From contig NYYH01000103.1 in the NCBI GenBank assembly GCA_002686705.1, positions 1-7,060 on the forward strand: 7,060 bases of DNA, given 5' to 3'. The stretch is from Bacteroidota bacterium (GTDB lineage Bacteria > Bacteroidota > Bacteroidia > Bacteroidales > F082). A program made the position numbers and the translations under genes. Within the stretch, counting starts at the first letter, position 1. Each line of letters opens with the position of its first letter. The notes under the pieces were generated by a model. The model worked only from the letters and a program-made list of their open reading frames with translations, had not been told where the DNA came from and ran no database searches. This document shows positions 1-5,178 of the stretch, in pieces.

Positions 1-33
1 ATGGTCAAGAATATGGTCAAGGAATGTGCATGA
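1..33 (+). CDS. Possible C-terminal end of a gene entering from the left
   Basis: Frame 1 is open from the window edge and reads MVKNMVKECA before a TGA at 31-33. The bases contain a short imperfect tandem (ATGGTCAAGA twice, 12 bp apart). Eleven codons are far too few to identify a protein, and an open frame this short is expected by chance, so this is only a note that a gene might end here. Confidence 0.15.
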   Translation: MVKNMVKECA

Positions 34-68
34 TGTAAAATACATTTATGATTGAGATTAAAACAGAT

Positions 69-375
69 AGATTAATTTGATGGACTTAGGATTCTCACAG
101 GGAATTTTAATAAACAATAATTACCAACGAAGGGTCGTTTCAACAATTCCTGTCTGTATCCTAAGTTCCATCAAATTTCTACCCGAACCATGATGAGGAG
201 GGTGTTACCCATATTCTTACCTGCACCTTATCCACTGTTTCGGGTGTATTTTTTTAATATTATTGAACTGTTATAGGTTCATTTGCACCATACGAATTTT
301 AGACCCTTTTTGTAAAAAAAAGTCTGTCACGCATATGTATAACCTAACAACAGAAAGCCTAAGCCATGCCTCCTA
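69..375 (+). repeat. ~310 bp direct repeat, copy 1
   Basis: This stretch recurs in the same orientation at 5992-6308. By eye the copies are over 90% identical outside one short variable block (145-156 here). Copy 2 differs by scattered substitutions, a shorter T run and a 10-bp internal tandem duplication of TATTATTGAA. No ORF of useful length lies in it on either strand. Similarity starts sharply at AGATTAATTTGATGG and fades after AAGCCTAAGCCATGCC. The flanks of the two copies are unrelated, so the unit itself was duplicated or moved. See the ncRNA entry for its folding. Confidence 0.85.
75..325 (+). ncRNA. Candidate structured RNA, copy 1
   Basis: Several helices can be drawn on the + strand. 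H1 pairs ATTTGATGGACTTAGGAT (75-92) with 158-176, leaving one bulged T. Within it H2 pairs ACAGGGAATT (97-106) with AATTCCTGT (145-153, one bulged G), and a small hairpin pairs GAAG (129-132) with TTTC (138-141). H3 pairs ACCCGAA (181-187) with TTCGGGT (239-245) and encloses GATGAGG (192-198) paired with CCTTATC (226-232). H3 is followed by seven T residues (249-255), like an intrinsic terminator. A last hairpin pairs AGAC (301-304) with GTCT (322-325). The T run and the wobble pairs only make sense if the + strand is transcribed. I recognise no known RNA family (not tmRNA, SRP, RNase P or 6S by sequence), and no promoter is conserved upstream of both copies. Confidence 0.5.
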
Positions 376-493
376 TCAACTAATACACTATCAATTAACA
401 ACCTACACTTCATATTAATGAATAGTAATTTAAGTAAAAGTGATCCATTTCTGCTTAAGCTTATAGTTTTATTAATTAATCTTAAAAATCAAT
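376..493. other. Intergenic, AT-rich, no gene seen
   Basis: The sequence after the repeat is AT-rich and G-poor on the + strand up to about 415. I see no ORF, tRNA or convincing terminator for the minus-strand gene that ends at 494. Confidence 0.5.
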
Positions 494-1189
494 TTACCAC
501 TCAAATGTATTAGCGTTGTGATTTAACCATTGTTTTTTGTATTTATAATCAGGAACATATTTACCCACTTGATTCCAATATTTCTTAGAATGATTAAGAT
601 ATTTTAAATGGCATAATTCATGTATAACAACGTATTTGATAATTGATTTGGGAGCCATTATAAGCTTCCAGTTATATGTAATCACATCTTTTGAATTACA
701 ACTTCCCCACCTACTTTTATATGATTTTATTTTAACTAATTTGGGATTTAATTTAATTTCATTAGCAATGTCCATAGTCATGTTAGTCAAGAATGATAAA
801 GCTTTTTCCTGAAACCAATTTTGAACAATTTTTTTTCTATATTTTTTATCAGATTTTTTTTTGGTATTAATACAAACTTGAATTTCTCCTGATTTAAGTT
901 TTACCAAATATTTAGAATCCAAGATAAATTTAAGCTTGTAATTTTTTCCTAAATATAGAAATTTTTCAGCAGATTCAAAATTTTTAAAAACAATTTTTGT
1001 TTTTAATTTATTTTCTTTTAATTTACTTTCTATCCAATTTGATTTTTTATGTATTAATGATTTTATTTTAATGTCGGACAAGGTTTTAGGAGCAATTATT
1101 TGTACAATATTATTTTTTATAATGAAAGATATTGTTTTTTTTCTTGAAGTCCTTTTTATTTCTAAGTTAAATTCAGTACCCATTTTCAT
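494..1189 (-). CDS. YgjP/SprT-like (DUF45) zinc metallopeptidase
   Basis: The 231-residue protein has the family signature in order: a lysine-rich N-terminal beta region; SRWGSC (residues 159-164) followed by NWKLIMAP; then HELCH (190-194), with a further histidine at 200 (HExxHx5H) as the expected third zinc ligand. E191 is the expected catalytic base. This matches the YgjP-like family (PF01863, often annotated M48-family or DUF45), usually 220-250 residues, so it appears complete. Known members are cytosolic; their substrates are poorly known, and they are frequently carried near restriction-modification or other defence genes, though none is visible here. The gene is extremely AT-rich and lysine-rich compared with arsM. 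The ATG at 1189 overlaps the TGA of a small upstream ORF (ATGA), with AGAGG about 12 bases upstream. A second ATG two codons in (1183) is an alternative start. Confidence 0.9.
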   Translation of the reverse strand: MKMGTEFNLEIKRTSRKKTISFIIKNNIVQIIAPKTLSDIKIKSLIHKKSNWIESKLKENKLKTKIVFKNFESAEKFLYLGKNYKLKFILDSKYLVKLKSGEIQVCINTKKKSDKKYRKKIVQNWFQEKALSFLTNMTMDIANEIKLNPKLVKIKSYKSRWGSCNSKDVITYNWKLIMAPKSIIKYVVIHELCHLKYLNHSKKYWNQVGKYVPDYKYKKQWLNHNANTFEW

Positions 1190-1398
1190 TTAAAGTGAAC
1201 CTCTGCTATAGGAAAAAACCCCACTACAACCCTCGAAATAAGCTGAGATGGAATTGCAATAAAAAAATAAGATTTAAGTAAGGAAATATTACTTTTAAAA
1301 TATTGTTTTATTACTATTATTAACCTTGCTTCATTTTTTGATTCAGGTATTTTTGGAGTAATTGTTTGGGTTTCAATTTTAAATTTCTCAAATATCAA
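1186..1398 (-). CDS. Doubtful 70-residue small ORF between arsM and the YgjP-like gene
   Basis: A TTG codon directly after the arsM stop (TAATTG) opens a 70-codon frame whose TGA overlaps the ATG of the next gene (ATGA), an arrangement typical of translational coupling. The predicted peptide has a charged N-terminal half and a hydrophobic stretch (about residues 37-62). There is no Shine-Dalgarno sequence before the TTG and I recognise no family. It may be a chance open frame in the arsM 3' region, or a real small membrane peptide. I lean towards chance. Confidence 0.25.
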   Translation of the reverse strand: MIFEKFKIETQTITPKIPESKNEARLIIVIKQYFKSNISLLKSYFFIAIPSQLISRVVVGFFPIAEVHFK

Positions 1399-2148
1399 TT
1401 ACTTTATTGCTAGTATGTTTATGCTTCGTAATGAAGCTACCCAATCCTCATTTGTTTCTGATTCACTTCGATAAGGAACATCAGAAACTACTTCTACTTT
1501 GCTAAATCCTGCATTTCTCATTCTATTTATGTACACATCAGCTAATTCTGCACCAGCAATACAAGCAGTCCAGTTATCAATATCAGCAGTCACAGTGTCA
1601 GGGAGTTCATTTGTCAGCATTAGATCAGAGATATGTATTCGCCCACCGCTTTTAAGAATTCGTACAGCTTCCTTAAAAACATTGTCTTTATCCGGTGCAA
1701 GTACAATGACACAGTTGGAAATGATTACATCTACTGAATTAGATTTAATTCCAGTGTCGTCAATCAGAGCCAATCGAAATTCAACATTTTTTGCTCCCAT
1801 TTTGCTCTTGTTTTTGTTTGCTAGGTCGATCATGTCAGGAGTCATATCAACACCGATTACATGCCCATTTTCACCCACCATATTTGAAGCAAGAAAGCAA
1901 TCAATACCACCTCCGCTACCAAAATCCACTACCGTTTCACCTTGTCTCAACTCCCCGATTGCGTTTGGATTGCCGCAGCCTGCGGATGCTGCAAGAGCCT
2001 CTTCGGGTAATTTTTCAATATGTTTGGGGTCATAAACTTCCGAAGCAGATGCAAATCCGCCGCCTTCACCGCAGCAGCTTGCTGCTTCCCTCGCTAGTTC
2101 ACCGTATCTAGTTCTAACATTCTCTATGATTATTTTTTTATTATCCAT
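1399..2148 (-). CDS. arsM: Arsenite methyltransferase ArsM
   Basis: The 249-residue protein is a class I SAM-dependent methyltransferase that methylates trivalent arsenite stepwise to methylated, partly volatile species, a cytosolic detoxification. Evidence: an N-terminal vicinal cysteine pair (C25-C26, SCCGEGG); GCGNP with C58; SAM motif I VVDFGSGGGIDCF (73-85); the acidic SAM ligand in VIGVDMTPDMI (97-107); SNCVIVLAPDK with C146 (usual form NCVINLSPDK); then LKSGGRIHISD; and C196 in ACIAGAE. C58, C146 and C196 correspond to the three arsenic-binding cysteines of known ArsM proteins. The length is normal for the compact bacterial form. The gene has a higher GC content than its neighbours. 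No arsR operator-type gene or arsenic transporter is adjacent, apart from the divergent EamA permease. The ATG at 2148 sits only five bases after a TATAAT, so the mRNA may be leaderless. Confidence 0.95.
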   Translation of the reverse strand: MDNKKIIIENVRTRYGELAREAASCCGEGGGFASASEVYDPKHIEKLPEEALAASAGCGNPNAIGELRQGETVVDFGSGGGIDCFLASNMVGENGHVIGVDMTPDMIDLANKNKSKMGAKNVEFRLALIDDTGIKSNSVDVIISNCVIVLAPDKDNVFKEAVRILKSGGRIHISDLMLTNELPDTVTADIDNWTACIAGAELADVYINRMRNAGFSKVEVVSDVPYRSESETNEDWVASLRSINILAIK

Positions 2149-2153
2149 AATTT

Positions 2154-2183
2154 ATTATAAAATATTAGTACATAATCTGACAA
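2154..2183 (-). promoter_or_regulatory. Predicted sigma70 promoter of arsM
   Basis: On the minus strand TTGTCA (2183-2178) is followed after 18 bases by a perfect TATAAT (2159-2154). Transcription would be expected to start at or within two bases of the arsM ATG at 2148, giving a leaderless or nearly leaderless message. This fits the absence of any Shine-Dalgarno sequence. Confidence 0.55.
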
Positions 2184-2205
2184 TGAATTACTGAATCTTA
2201 TTATT

Positions 2206-2239
2206 ATTCTGATATAATACTCAATCTGTAAGTGTGTAT
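2206..2239 (+). promoter_or_regulatory. Extended -10 promoter in a 34-bp block repeated at 6483-6516
   Basis: The block contains TTCTGATATAAT, a TGnTATAAT extended -10 (TATAAT at 2213-2218). Only one base differs from the copy at 6483-6516 over 34 bases. It points towards the EamA transporter gene and would give a leader of about 100 bases. The same 12-base core occurs on the minus strand upstream of the hydrolase gene at 4954. Confidence 0.55.
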
Positions 2240-2248
2240 CTGTTTAGT

Positions 2249-2302
2249 ATGGGAAATGAACAGAGAACATACTTGGGAGCAGATTACATACTTGCAGAAT
2301 AA
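2249..2302 (+). CDS. Possible 17-residue leader ORF upstream of the EamA gene
   Basis: An ATG at 2249 opens a short frame, MGNEQRTYLGADYILAE, ending in TAA at 2300-2302, between the predicted promoter and the transporter start at 2328. There is no clear Shine-Dalgarno sequence. A similar short start (MGNE, shared bases TATGGGAAATGA) occurs at 3769. It could be a leader peptide, a fragment of a repeated gene start, or chance. Confidence 0.2.
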   Translation: MGNEQRTYLGADYILAE

Positions 2303-2327
2303 AAAGTTATTTGAAAATTAATCCAGA

Positions 2328-3239
2328 ATGAAAACTTTAATAAACAAATTCTATAACATGCCATCGTTATTACTTATAACCGCAACTTTATGCTGGGCGT
2401 TTAATACTATATTTGGGCAATTAGCCGTAGGCGAAATATCTCCTCTTCACATCGTTCCTTTAAGATGGTTATTTGTCAGTACTTTTTTATGGGTAACATA
2501 TGGCAATCAAGTAAAATCTAAATGGAATTTAATACAACCACAAATTATTAAAATTATTTTTATGACATTCATGGGATTCAGTGGTTTTAATTTACTTTTT
2601 TATACCGCGGCACACGAAACTACTGCAATAAACATTGGGATATTACAGGGTGCAATGCCTATATTTGTAATCCTTGGTGCATATATGTCATACGGGACAA
2701 AGATAAATTTAATTCAGGGGCTTGGTGTATCAATATCATTAGTTGGAGTCATTATCATTACTTTATCAGGTGATATAAATTCATTATTGGAGCTTGAAAT
2801 AAATCGTGGCGATTTATTAATGCTTATTGCATGTTTTATGTACTCTTATTATACAATTGCACTAAAATCACGTATACAAATTTCGGCAATTGCATTCTTC
2901 ACATTATTGTCTGTAATAGCTATGTTTATTGCACTACCATTATTTATCGTTGAATTTGTTATATCTGGAATGTCTTATCCTACAACTGAAGGTTGGGTCA
3001 TCACATTGTTAATCGCAGTTTTCCCATCCTGTGTCGCCCAAATATGTCATCTAAGAGGTGTAGATTTAGCTGGGCCAGGAAAAGCAGTAGTTTATACAAA
3101 TATAGTCCCAATTTTTAGCTCTTTTCTTGCCATTTTCTTGTTAAACCAATCATTTGAAATATACCATGGATTAGCATTATCACTCGTTATAATTGGAATA
3201 TGGCTTGCACAAAAAGAAACTAAAAATTTACCCTCATAA
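2328..3239 (+). CDS. EamA/DMT-superfamily transporter (RhaT/YdcZ-like permease)
   Basis: The 303-residue, very hydrophobic protein fits the ten-helix drug/metabolite transporter superfamily made of two EamA repeats. Repeat 1 spans about residues 14-148: it begins LLLITATLCWAFNTIFG, has the conserved PLRW segment, and contains INIGILQGAMPIFVILGAY, the family's helix-4 pattern. Repeat 2 spans about 160-298 and contains GPGKAVVYTNIVPIFSSFLAIFL, the matching helix-9 pattern. It ends in a short charged tail, and the length is normal, so it looks complete. Family members export or import small metabolites at the cytoplasmic membrane; the substrate cannot be read from the sequence. It is divergent from arsM, but an arsenic role would be pure inference. 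The ATG at 2328 has no good ribosome site; the second methionine (MPSLL, residue 11) is an alternative start. Confidence 0.9.
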   Translation: MKTLINKFYNMPSLLLITATLCWAFNTIFGQLAVGEISPLHIVPLRWLFVSTFLWVTYGNQVKSKWNLIQPQIIKIIFMTFMGFSGFNLLFYTAAHETTAINIGILQGAMPIFVILGAYMSYGTKINLIQGLGVSISLVGVIIITLSGDINSLLELEINRGDLLMLIACFMYSYYTIALKSRIQISAIAFFTLLSVIAMFIALPLFIVEFVISGMSYPTTEGWVITLLIAVFPSCVAQICHLRGVDLAGPGKAVVYTNIVPIFSSFLAIFLLNQSFEIYHGLALSLVIIGIWLAQKETKNLPS

Positions 3240-3321
3240 GTTCATCAGCCCAAATTATTTTACCTTTATAGTTCTTATTGACTTCTTTAAGAACTTCATC
3301 TTTAAATTCATCTAAATAATG
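3220..3321 (-). pseudogene. Possible C-terminal remnant of a lost minus-strand gene
   Basis: The gap between the transporter and the methyltransferase carries, on the minus strand, an open frame of 33 codons that looks protein-like: LDEFKDEVLKEVNKNYKG followed by KIIWADELMRVNF and TAG. It alternates charged and hydrophobic residues like an amphipathic helix followed by a strand. It has no start codon with a ribosome site, and the frame runs into the start of the next gene on the opposite strand. I do not recognise the family. It may be the tail of a gene whose remainder was replaced when 3319-3765 was inserted, or chance. Confidence 0.2.
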
Positions 3322-3765
3322 AACAATAAAATCCCACCACCAATTGTGACCCTGTTTTGTGGTTTGGGAATATATTGCTCTAGTTACTTATTTCCAACAT
3401 TCTCTTTTGATTACTCAATACTAATAAGTATTATTTTTGTTTTAATTGGTTTTTTTATCTTCTTATCTGCTATTCGGTTATTCAAAAAACACGAAACTAC
3501 TGTTGACCCCTCAAAACCTGAGAAAGCATCAAGTCTAATTACTAATGGAGTTTTCAAGTACTCAAGAAACCCAATGTATCTAGGAATGTTATTACTACTG
3601 TGCTCAATCTCAATACAATTTAGTCTAGTAGGAGGGTTAATAATAATCCCTATATTTGTATTATTTATTACTAAGTATCAGATTATTCCAGAGGAGAAAG
3701 CAATGGCGATTCTCTTCAAAGAAGATTTTCAATCATACAAAGAAAAGACTAGAAGATGGTTCTGA
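3319..3765 (+). CDS. Isoprenylcysteine carboxyl methyltransferase (ICMT/PEMT-like) membrane protein
   Basis: The 148-residue membrane protein has three to four predicted helices (about residues 8-26, 33-53, 88-117). It carries the C-terminal signature of the ICMT/phospholipid methyltransferase family: NGVFKYSRNPMYLGM (76-90, with R83-N84-P85), then the paired glutamates IPEEKA (123-128) and the end FQSYKEKTRRWF. Members are SAM-dependent methyltransferases of the cytoplasmic membrane. The bacterial versions methylate unknown small hydrophobic substrates rather than prenylated proteins. The length is typical (140-200) and the gene looks complete. The ATG at 3319 lacks an obvious Shine-Dalgarno sequence. 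It follows the transporter by 79 bases and could share its transcript. The hairpin at 3777-3829 probably ends it. Confidence 0.88.
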   Translation: MNNKIPPPIVTLFCGLGIYCSSYLFPTFSFDYSILISIIFVLIGFFIFLSAIRLFKKHETTVDPSKPEKASSLITNGVFKYSRNPMYLGMLLLLCSISIQFSLVGGLIIIPIFVLFITKYQIIPEEKAMAILFKEDFQSYKEKTRRWF

Positions 3766-3776
3766 TTATGGGAAAT

Positions 3777-3829
3777 GAGTCTGGTAGCTTTACAAAACTC
3801 TAATTAAATCAACTGCAGACTCTTTTTTT
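3777..3829 (+). terminator. Terminator-like hairpin after the ICMT-like gene
   Basis: GAGTCTG (3777-3783) pairs perfectly with CAGACTC (3816-3822), and seven T residues follow at once (3823-3829). The 32-base loop is larger than in classic intrinsic terminators, which lowers confidence, but the position 11 bases after the stop codon is right. The selenoprotein gene converges on it from the other side. Confidence 0.5.
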
Positions 3830-3856
3830 ATTCTACTTTTGATTGCAATAAAAAAA

Positions 3857-4087
3857 CTATTTGATTTTATTTGATATTAATTCGATGATTTCATTAGAGT
3901 TTGGAAATCTGTTTTCTTGGTATTTTGAAAATATTATTTTTCCGTCTACTTCGACATCAAAAATGCCTTTGTCTTTTTCATTAAGATTGATAGTAGCATT
4001 TTTATATTGTAATTTTATTTCTTCTGACACAGCCTGTGCAGTTGGTAAATAATTTCAAGCACCACAATATGTAATATTAACTTTCAT
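3857..4087 (-). CDS. SelW-like (Rdx family) selenoprotein, UGA read as selenocysteine
   Basis: Read with one in-frame TGA as selenocysteine, this gene gives a 76-residue SelT/SelW/SelH-type protein: MKVNITYCGAU, then NYLPTAQAVSEEIK, and GIFDVEVDGKIIFSK in the second half. The hallmarks of the family are all present: strand beta1 ending in YCxxU (C8, U11), the helix after it, the G-x-F-x-V-x-V-D-G-K-x-I-x-S-K strand pair (41-55), the FP turn (61-62) and a C-terminal helix. These small thioredoxin-fold proteins are thought to act as thiol/selenol redox partners in the cytosol. Length is normal for bacterial members (70-100). The TGA (4057-4055) is exactly at the redox position where homologues have Cys or Sec, and reading resumes in frame to a TAG at 3859-3857. 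A SECIS-like hairpin follows it. A TAAAAT seven bases before the ATG hints at a leaderless message. The alternatives are a sequencing error or a recent nonsense mutation of Cys. Confidence 0.85.
4024..4057 (-). promoter_or_regulatory. Bacterial SECIS-like element with the Sec UGA codon
   Basis: On the minus strand the TGA (4057-4055) is followed by 13 bases and then CTGCACAGGCTGTGTCAG (4041-4024). This folds as CTG-CACA paired with TGTG-(T)-CAG, seven pairs with one bulged U and a GGC loop. The paired G residues of the loop lie 20 bases after the UGA. In the Escherichia coli fdhF SECIS, a short hairpin with a bulged U and GG in its loop lies at nearly the same distance (about 18 bases), which is what SelB recognises. 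Here the bulged U is on the 3' arm rather than the 5' arm. AATTATTT next to the UGA could form an extra lower helix with AAATAAAATT. Confidence 0.65.
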
Positions 4088-4120
4088 ATTAATTATTTTA
4101 GTTTTTAAAATAGTACGATA

Positions 4121-4139
4121 TATGAAGTTTCCCTTCATA
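4121..4139. other. Perfect 7-bp hairpin between the tRNA fragment and the selenoprotein gene
   Basis: TATGAAG (4121-4127) pairs with CTTCATA (4133-4139) around a five-base loop. It lies eight bases after the CCA end of the tRNA-Gly fragment, where a tRNA terminator or processing signal would be expected, but no T run follows. Confidence 0.4.
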
Positions 4140-4146
4140 GAAAGAG

Positions 4147-4191
4147 TGGAGCGGAAGACGAGATTCGAACTCGCGACCTTCTCCTTGGCAA
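4147..4191 (-). tRNA. tRNA-Gly(GCC) 3' half: attachment-site scar
   Basis: On the minus strand this reads, 5' to 3': anticodon loop TTGCCAA (anticodon GCC, 4191-4185), the 3' anticodon-stem strand GGAGA, variable loop, T arm GCGAGTTCGAATCTCGT, the 3' acceptor strand CTTCCGC, U discriminator and CCA (4149-4147). That is exactly the 3' half of a bacterial tRNA-Gly. Upstream of the loop the match stops: the bases GATAA cannot pair with GGAGA, and no D arm or 5' acceptor strand is present, so no functional tRNA is made here. Tyrosine integrases commonly cross over in the anticodon loop and leave such a 3' fragment at the distal end of the inserted element. By that logic host DNA lies to the left (selenoprotein side) and the element to the right. 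An ancestral split tRNA is possible but much less likely. Confidence 0.85.
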
Positions 4192-4393
4192 TTATCCTTA
4201 TAGTATTTCAAACTAATTCAAGATAAATTTACTACCTTCAGTAGTTACCTTATTAATAGCTCATATTGTAGCAGAATGTATCTTCTTGCGTTTGGGTAAA
4301 TGTTTGGGTAAATGTTGCAAAACACCGTAACACTGCTGCTGCAACCGTAATATCAAATTATAGGTATGGCTAATATAATTGTTAAAATGGATA
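4192..4393. other. Intergenic region of the putative att site
   Basis: No gene is seen. It holds a 12-bp perfect tandem repeat (TTTGGGTAAATG at 4291-4302 and 4303-4314), which runs into the left 51-bp direct repeat. No integrase C-terminus is recognisable on either strand, so if an integrase drove the insertion it is outside the window or lost. Confidence 0.5.
4309..4359 (+). repeat. 51-bp imperfect direct repeat, left copy
   Basis: This matches 5034-5084 at 45 of 51 positions, including a perfect 18-base core TGCTGCTGCAACCGTAAT. The two copies bracket the isochorismatase-family gene. In both, a frame of ATG-TTG runs to the same TAA inside the repeat (MLQNTVTLLLQP here, MLRNPVIVLLQP in the right copy). 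Confidence 0.8.
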
Positions 4394-4954
4394 TTAAATT
4401 TTAACTTTAGTTCCTGTAGTCCAGGATTCTATAATTTCACCAGAAGTTAATGATTTAGCATTGTATATCGTTTTAATGTACTCTAATCCAGAGTTGTGAT
4501 CCTCATCAGTTAATGCTTCTACACAATCTGTAGCGATAGTTAATCCATAGCCTTTGTGGAAAGCATCTGCTGCAGTATGTCTGCAACAAATATGAGTATG
4601 AAGCCCAGCTATTACAATAGAATCAACTTTTAATCTTCTCAATAGGAGATCAAGCCCAGTTTCAAAGAATGCAGAATAAGTTCTTTTTTCTAGAACATGA
4701 TCACCTTCCTGAGGTTGTAGCTCTTTTATTGTTTCTGATTCAGGAGTTCCTTTCATAGCGTGTTCTCCAAATACTTCTAATTCAGGGTCTGTAGGTAAGT
4801 GAGCATCACCTACAAATACAACTTCATTTTCTGATTCTCTTGCAGATTTAATTAATGATTGTATTGGAGGAATTATTTTTTGAGCACGATCAGTTTGAAG
4901 GATACCATAAACAAAGTCATAAACCATATCGACTACAATTACTGCTTCTTTCAT
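4394..4954 (-). CDS. Isochorismatase-family cysteine hydrolase (nicotinamidase-like)
   Basis: The 186-residue protein (counted from the ATG at 4954) has a complete catalytic triad for this family: D9 in VIVVDMVYDF, K90 in LEKRTYSAFF, and C123 in GLHTHICCRHTAADAF. Metal ligands as in nicotinamidases can be proposed: D50 and H52 in VGDAHLPTD, and H65 before MKGTPESE. The family hydrolyses amides or vinyl ethers, such as nicotinamide to nicotinate or isochorismate to dihydroxybenzoate. The D-x-H, H and GT-x-E pattern favours a nicotinamidase-like amidase, but the substrate is not proven. Length is typical (180-210). A frame extends upstream to a TTG at 4975, but I chose 4954 because AAAGGA lies about nine bases before this ATG. 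It is a lone gene between direct repeats, like a cargo gene. Confidence 0.92.
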   Translation of the reverse strand: MKEAVIVVDMVYDFVYGILQTDRAQKIIPPIQSLIKSARESENEVVFVGDAHLPTDPELEVFGEHAMKGTPESETIKELQPQEGDHVLEKRTYSAFFETGLDLLLRRLKVDSIVIAGLHTHICCRHTAADAFHKGYGLTIATDCVEALTDEDHNSGLEYIKTIYNAKSLTSGEIIESWTTGTKVKI

Positions 4955-5000
4955 CTCATCATCCTTTGCAAACAAATAATTAAAAGATATTATTAGCCTA

Positions 5001-5013
5001 TATTATATCAGAA
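5001..5013 (-). promoter_or_regulatory. Extended -10 promoter of the isochorismatase-family gene
   Basis: The minus strand reads TTCTGATATAATA (TATAAT at 5007-5002), the same extended -10 core as at 2207-2218 and 6484-6495. The expected start near 4995 leaves a leader of about 40 bases containing the AAAGGA ribosome site. No good -35 box is seen, as is usual with extended -10 promoters. Confidence 0.6.
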
Positions 5014-5033
5014 CTTATTTTGATGGGTTTTGA

Positions 5034-5084
5034 TAAATGTTGCGAAACCCCGTAATAGTGCTGCTGCAACCGTAATGTCATATT
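5034..5084 (+). repeat. 51-bp imperfect direct repeat, right copy
   Basis: Partner of 4309-4359, offset by 725 bp. The right end overlaps the open frame of the terminase-like remnant, which may be the original source of the repeat. Confidence 0.8.
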
Positions 5085-5178
5085 TAGTTACAGGGCCTTA
5101 CCTGGTAAAGATTTCAGGGCTACACAATGGGCAACTATTACAACTAAGGTACTATCGGAACAATCAAAGCTGTATGGC

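Noticed and set aside
181..245. Hammerhead-like ribozyme words (ATGATGAGG, and CGAAAC with GTC on the other strand in copy 2)
   Set aside because: The core elements CUGAUGA, GAAA and the cleavage triplet do not occur together in order on one strand, so no hammerhead core can be built.
1499..2111. Long + strand frames across arsM
   Set aside because: They are antisense to an unmistakable ArsM protein, and their open length follows from its codon use and higher GC content.
3861..4052. A 63-codon + strand frame opposite the selenoprotein gene
   Set aside because: It lies antisense to a frame with clear Rdx-family motifs and has no recognisable features of its own; it is a shadow.
4055..4057. 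TGA in the SelW-like gene as a simple nonsense mutation or sequencing error
   Set aside because: It cannot be excluded, but the TGA falls exactly on the known Sec position, the frame continues intact, and a SECIS-like hairpin follows; Sec decoding explains all three.
4147..4191. A functional tRNA-Gly gene
   Set aside because: The 5' acceptor strand, D arm and 5' anticodon-stem strand are missing; bases upstream of the loop do not pair.
4955..4975. Upstream TTG start for the isochorismatase-family gene
   Set aside because: It would place the AAAGGA ribosome site inside the coding region, and the family normally begins a few residues before the catalytic aspartate, as the ATG at 4954 does.
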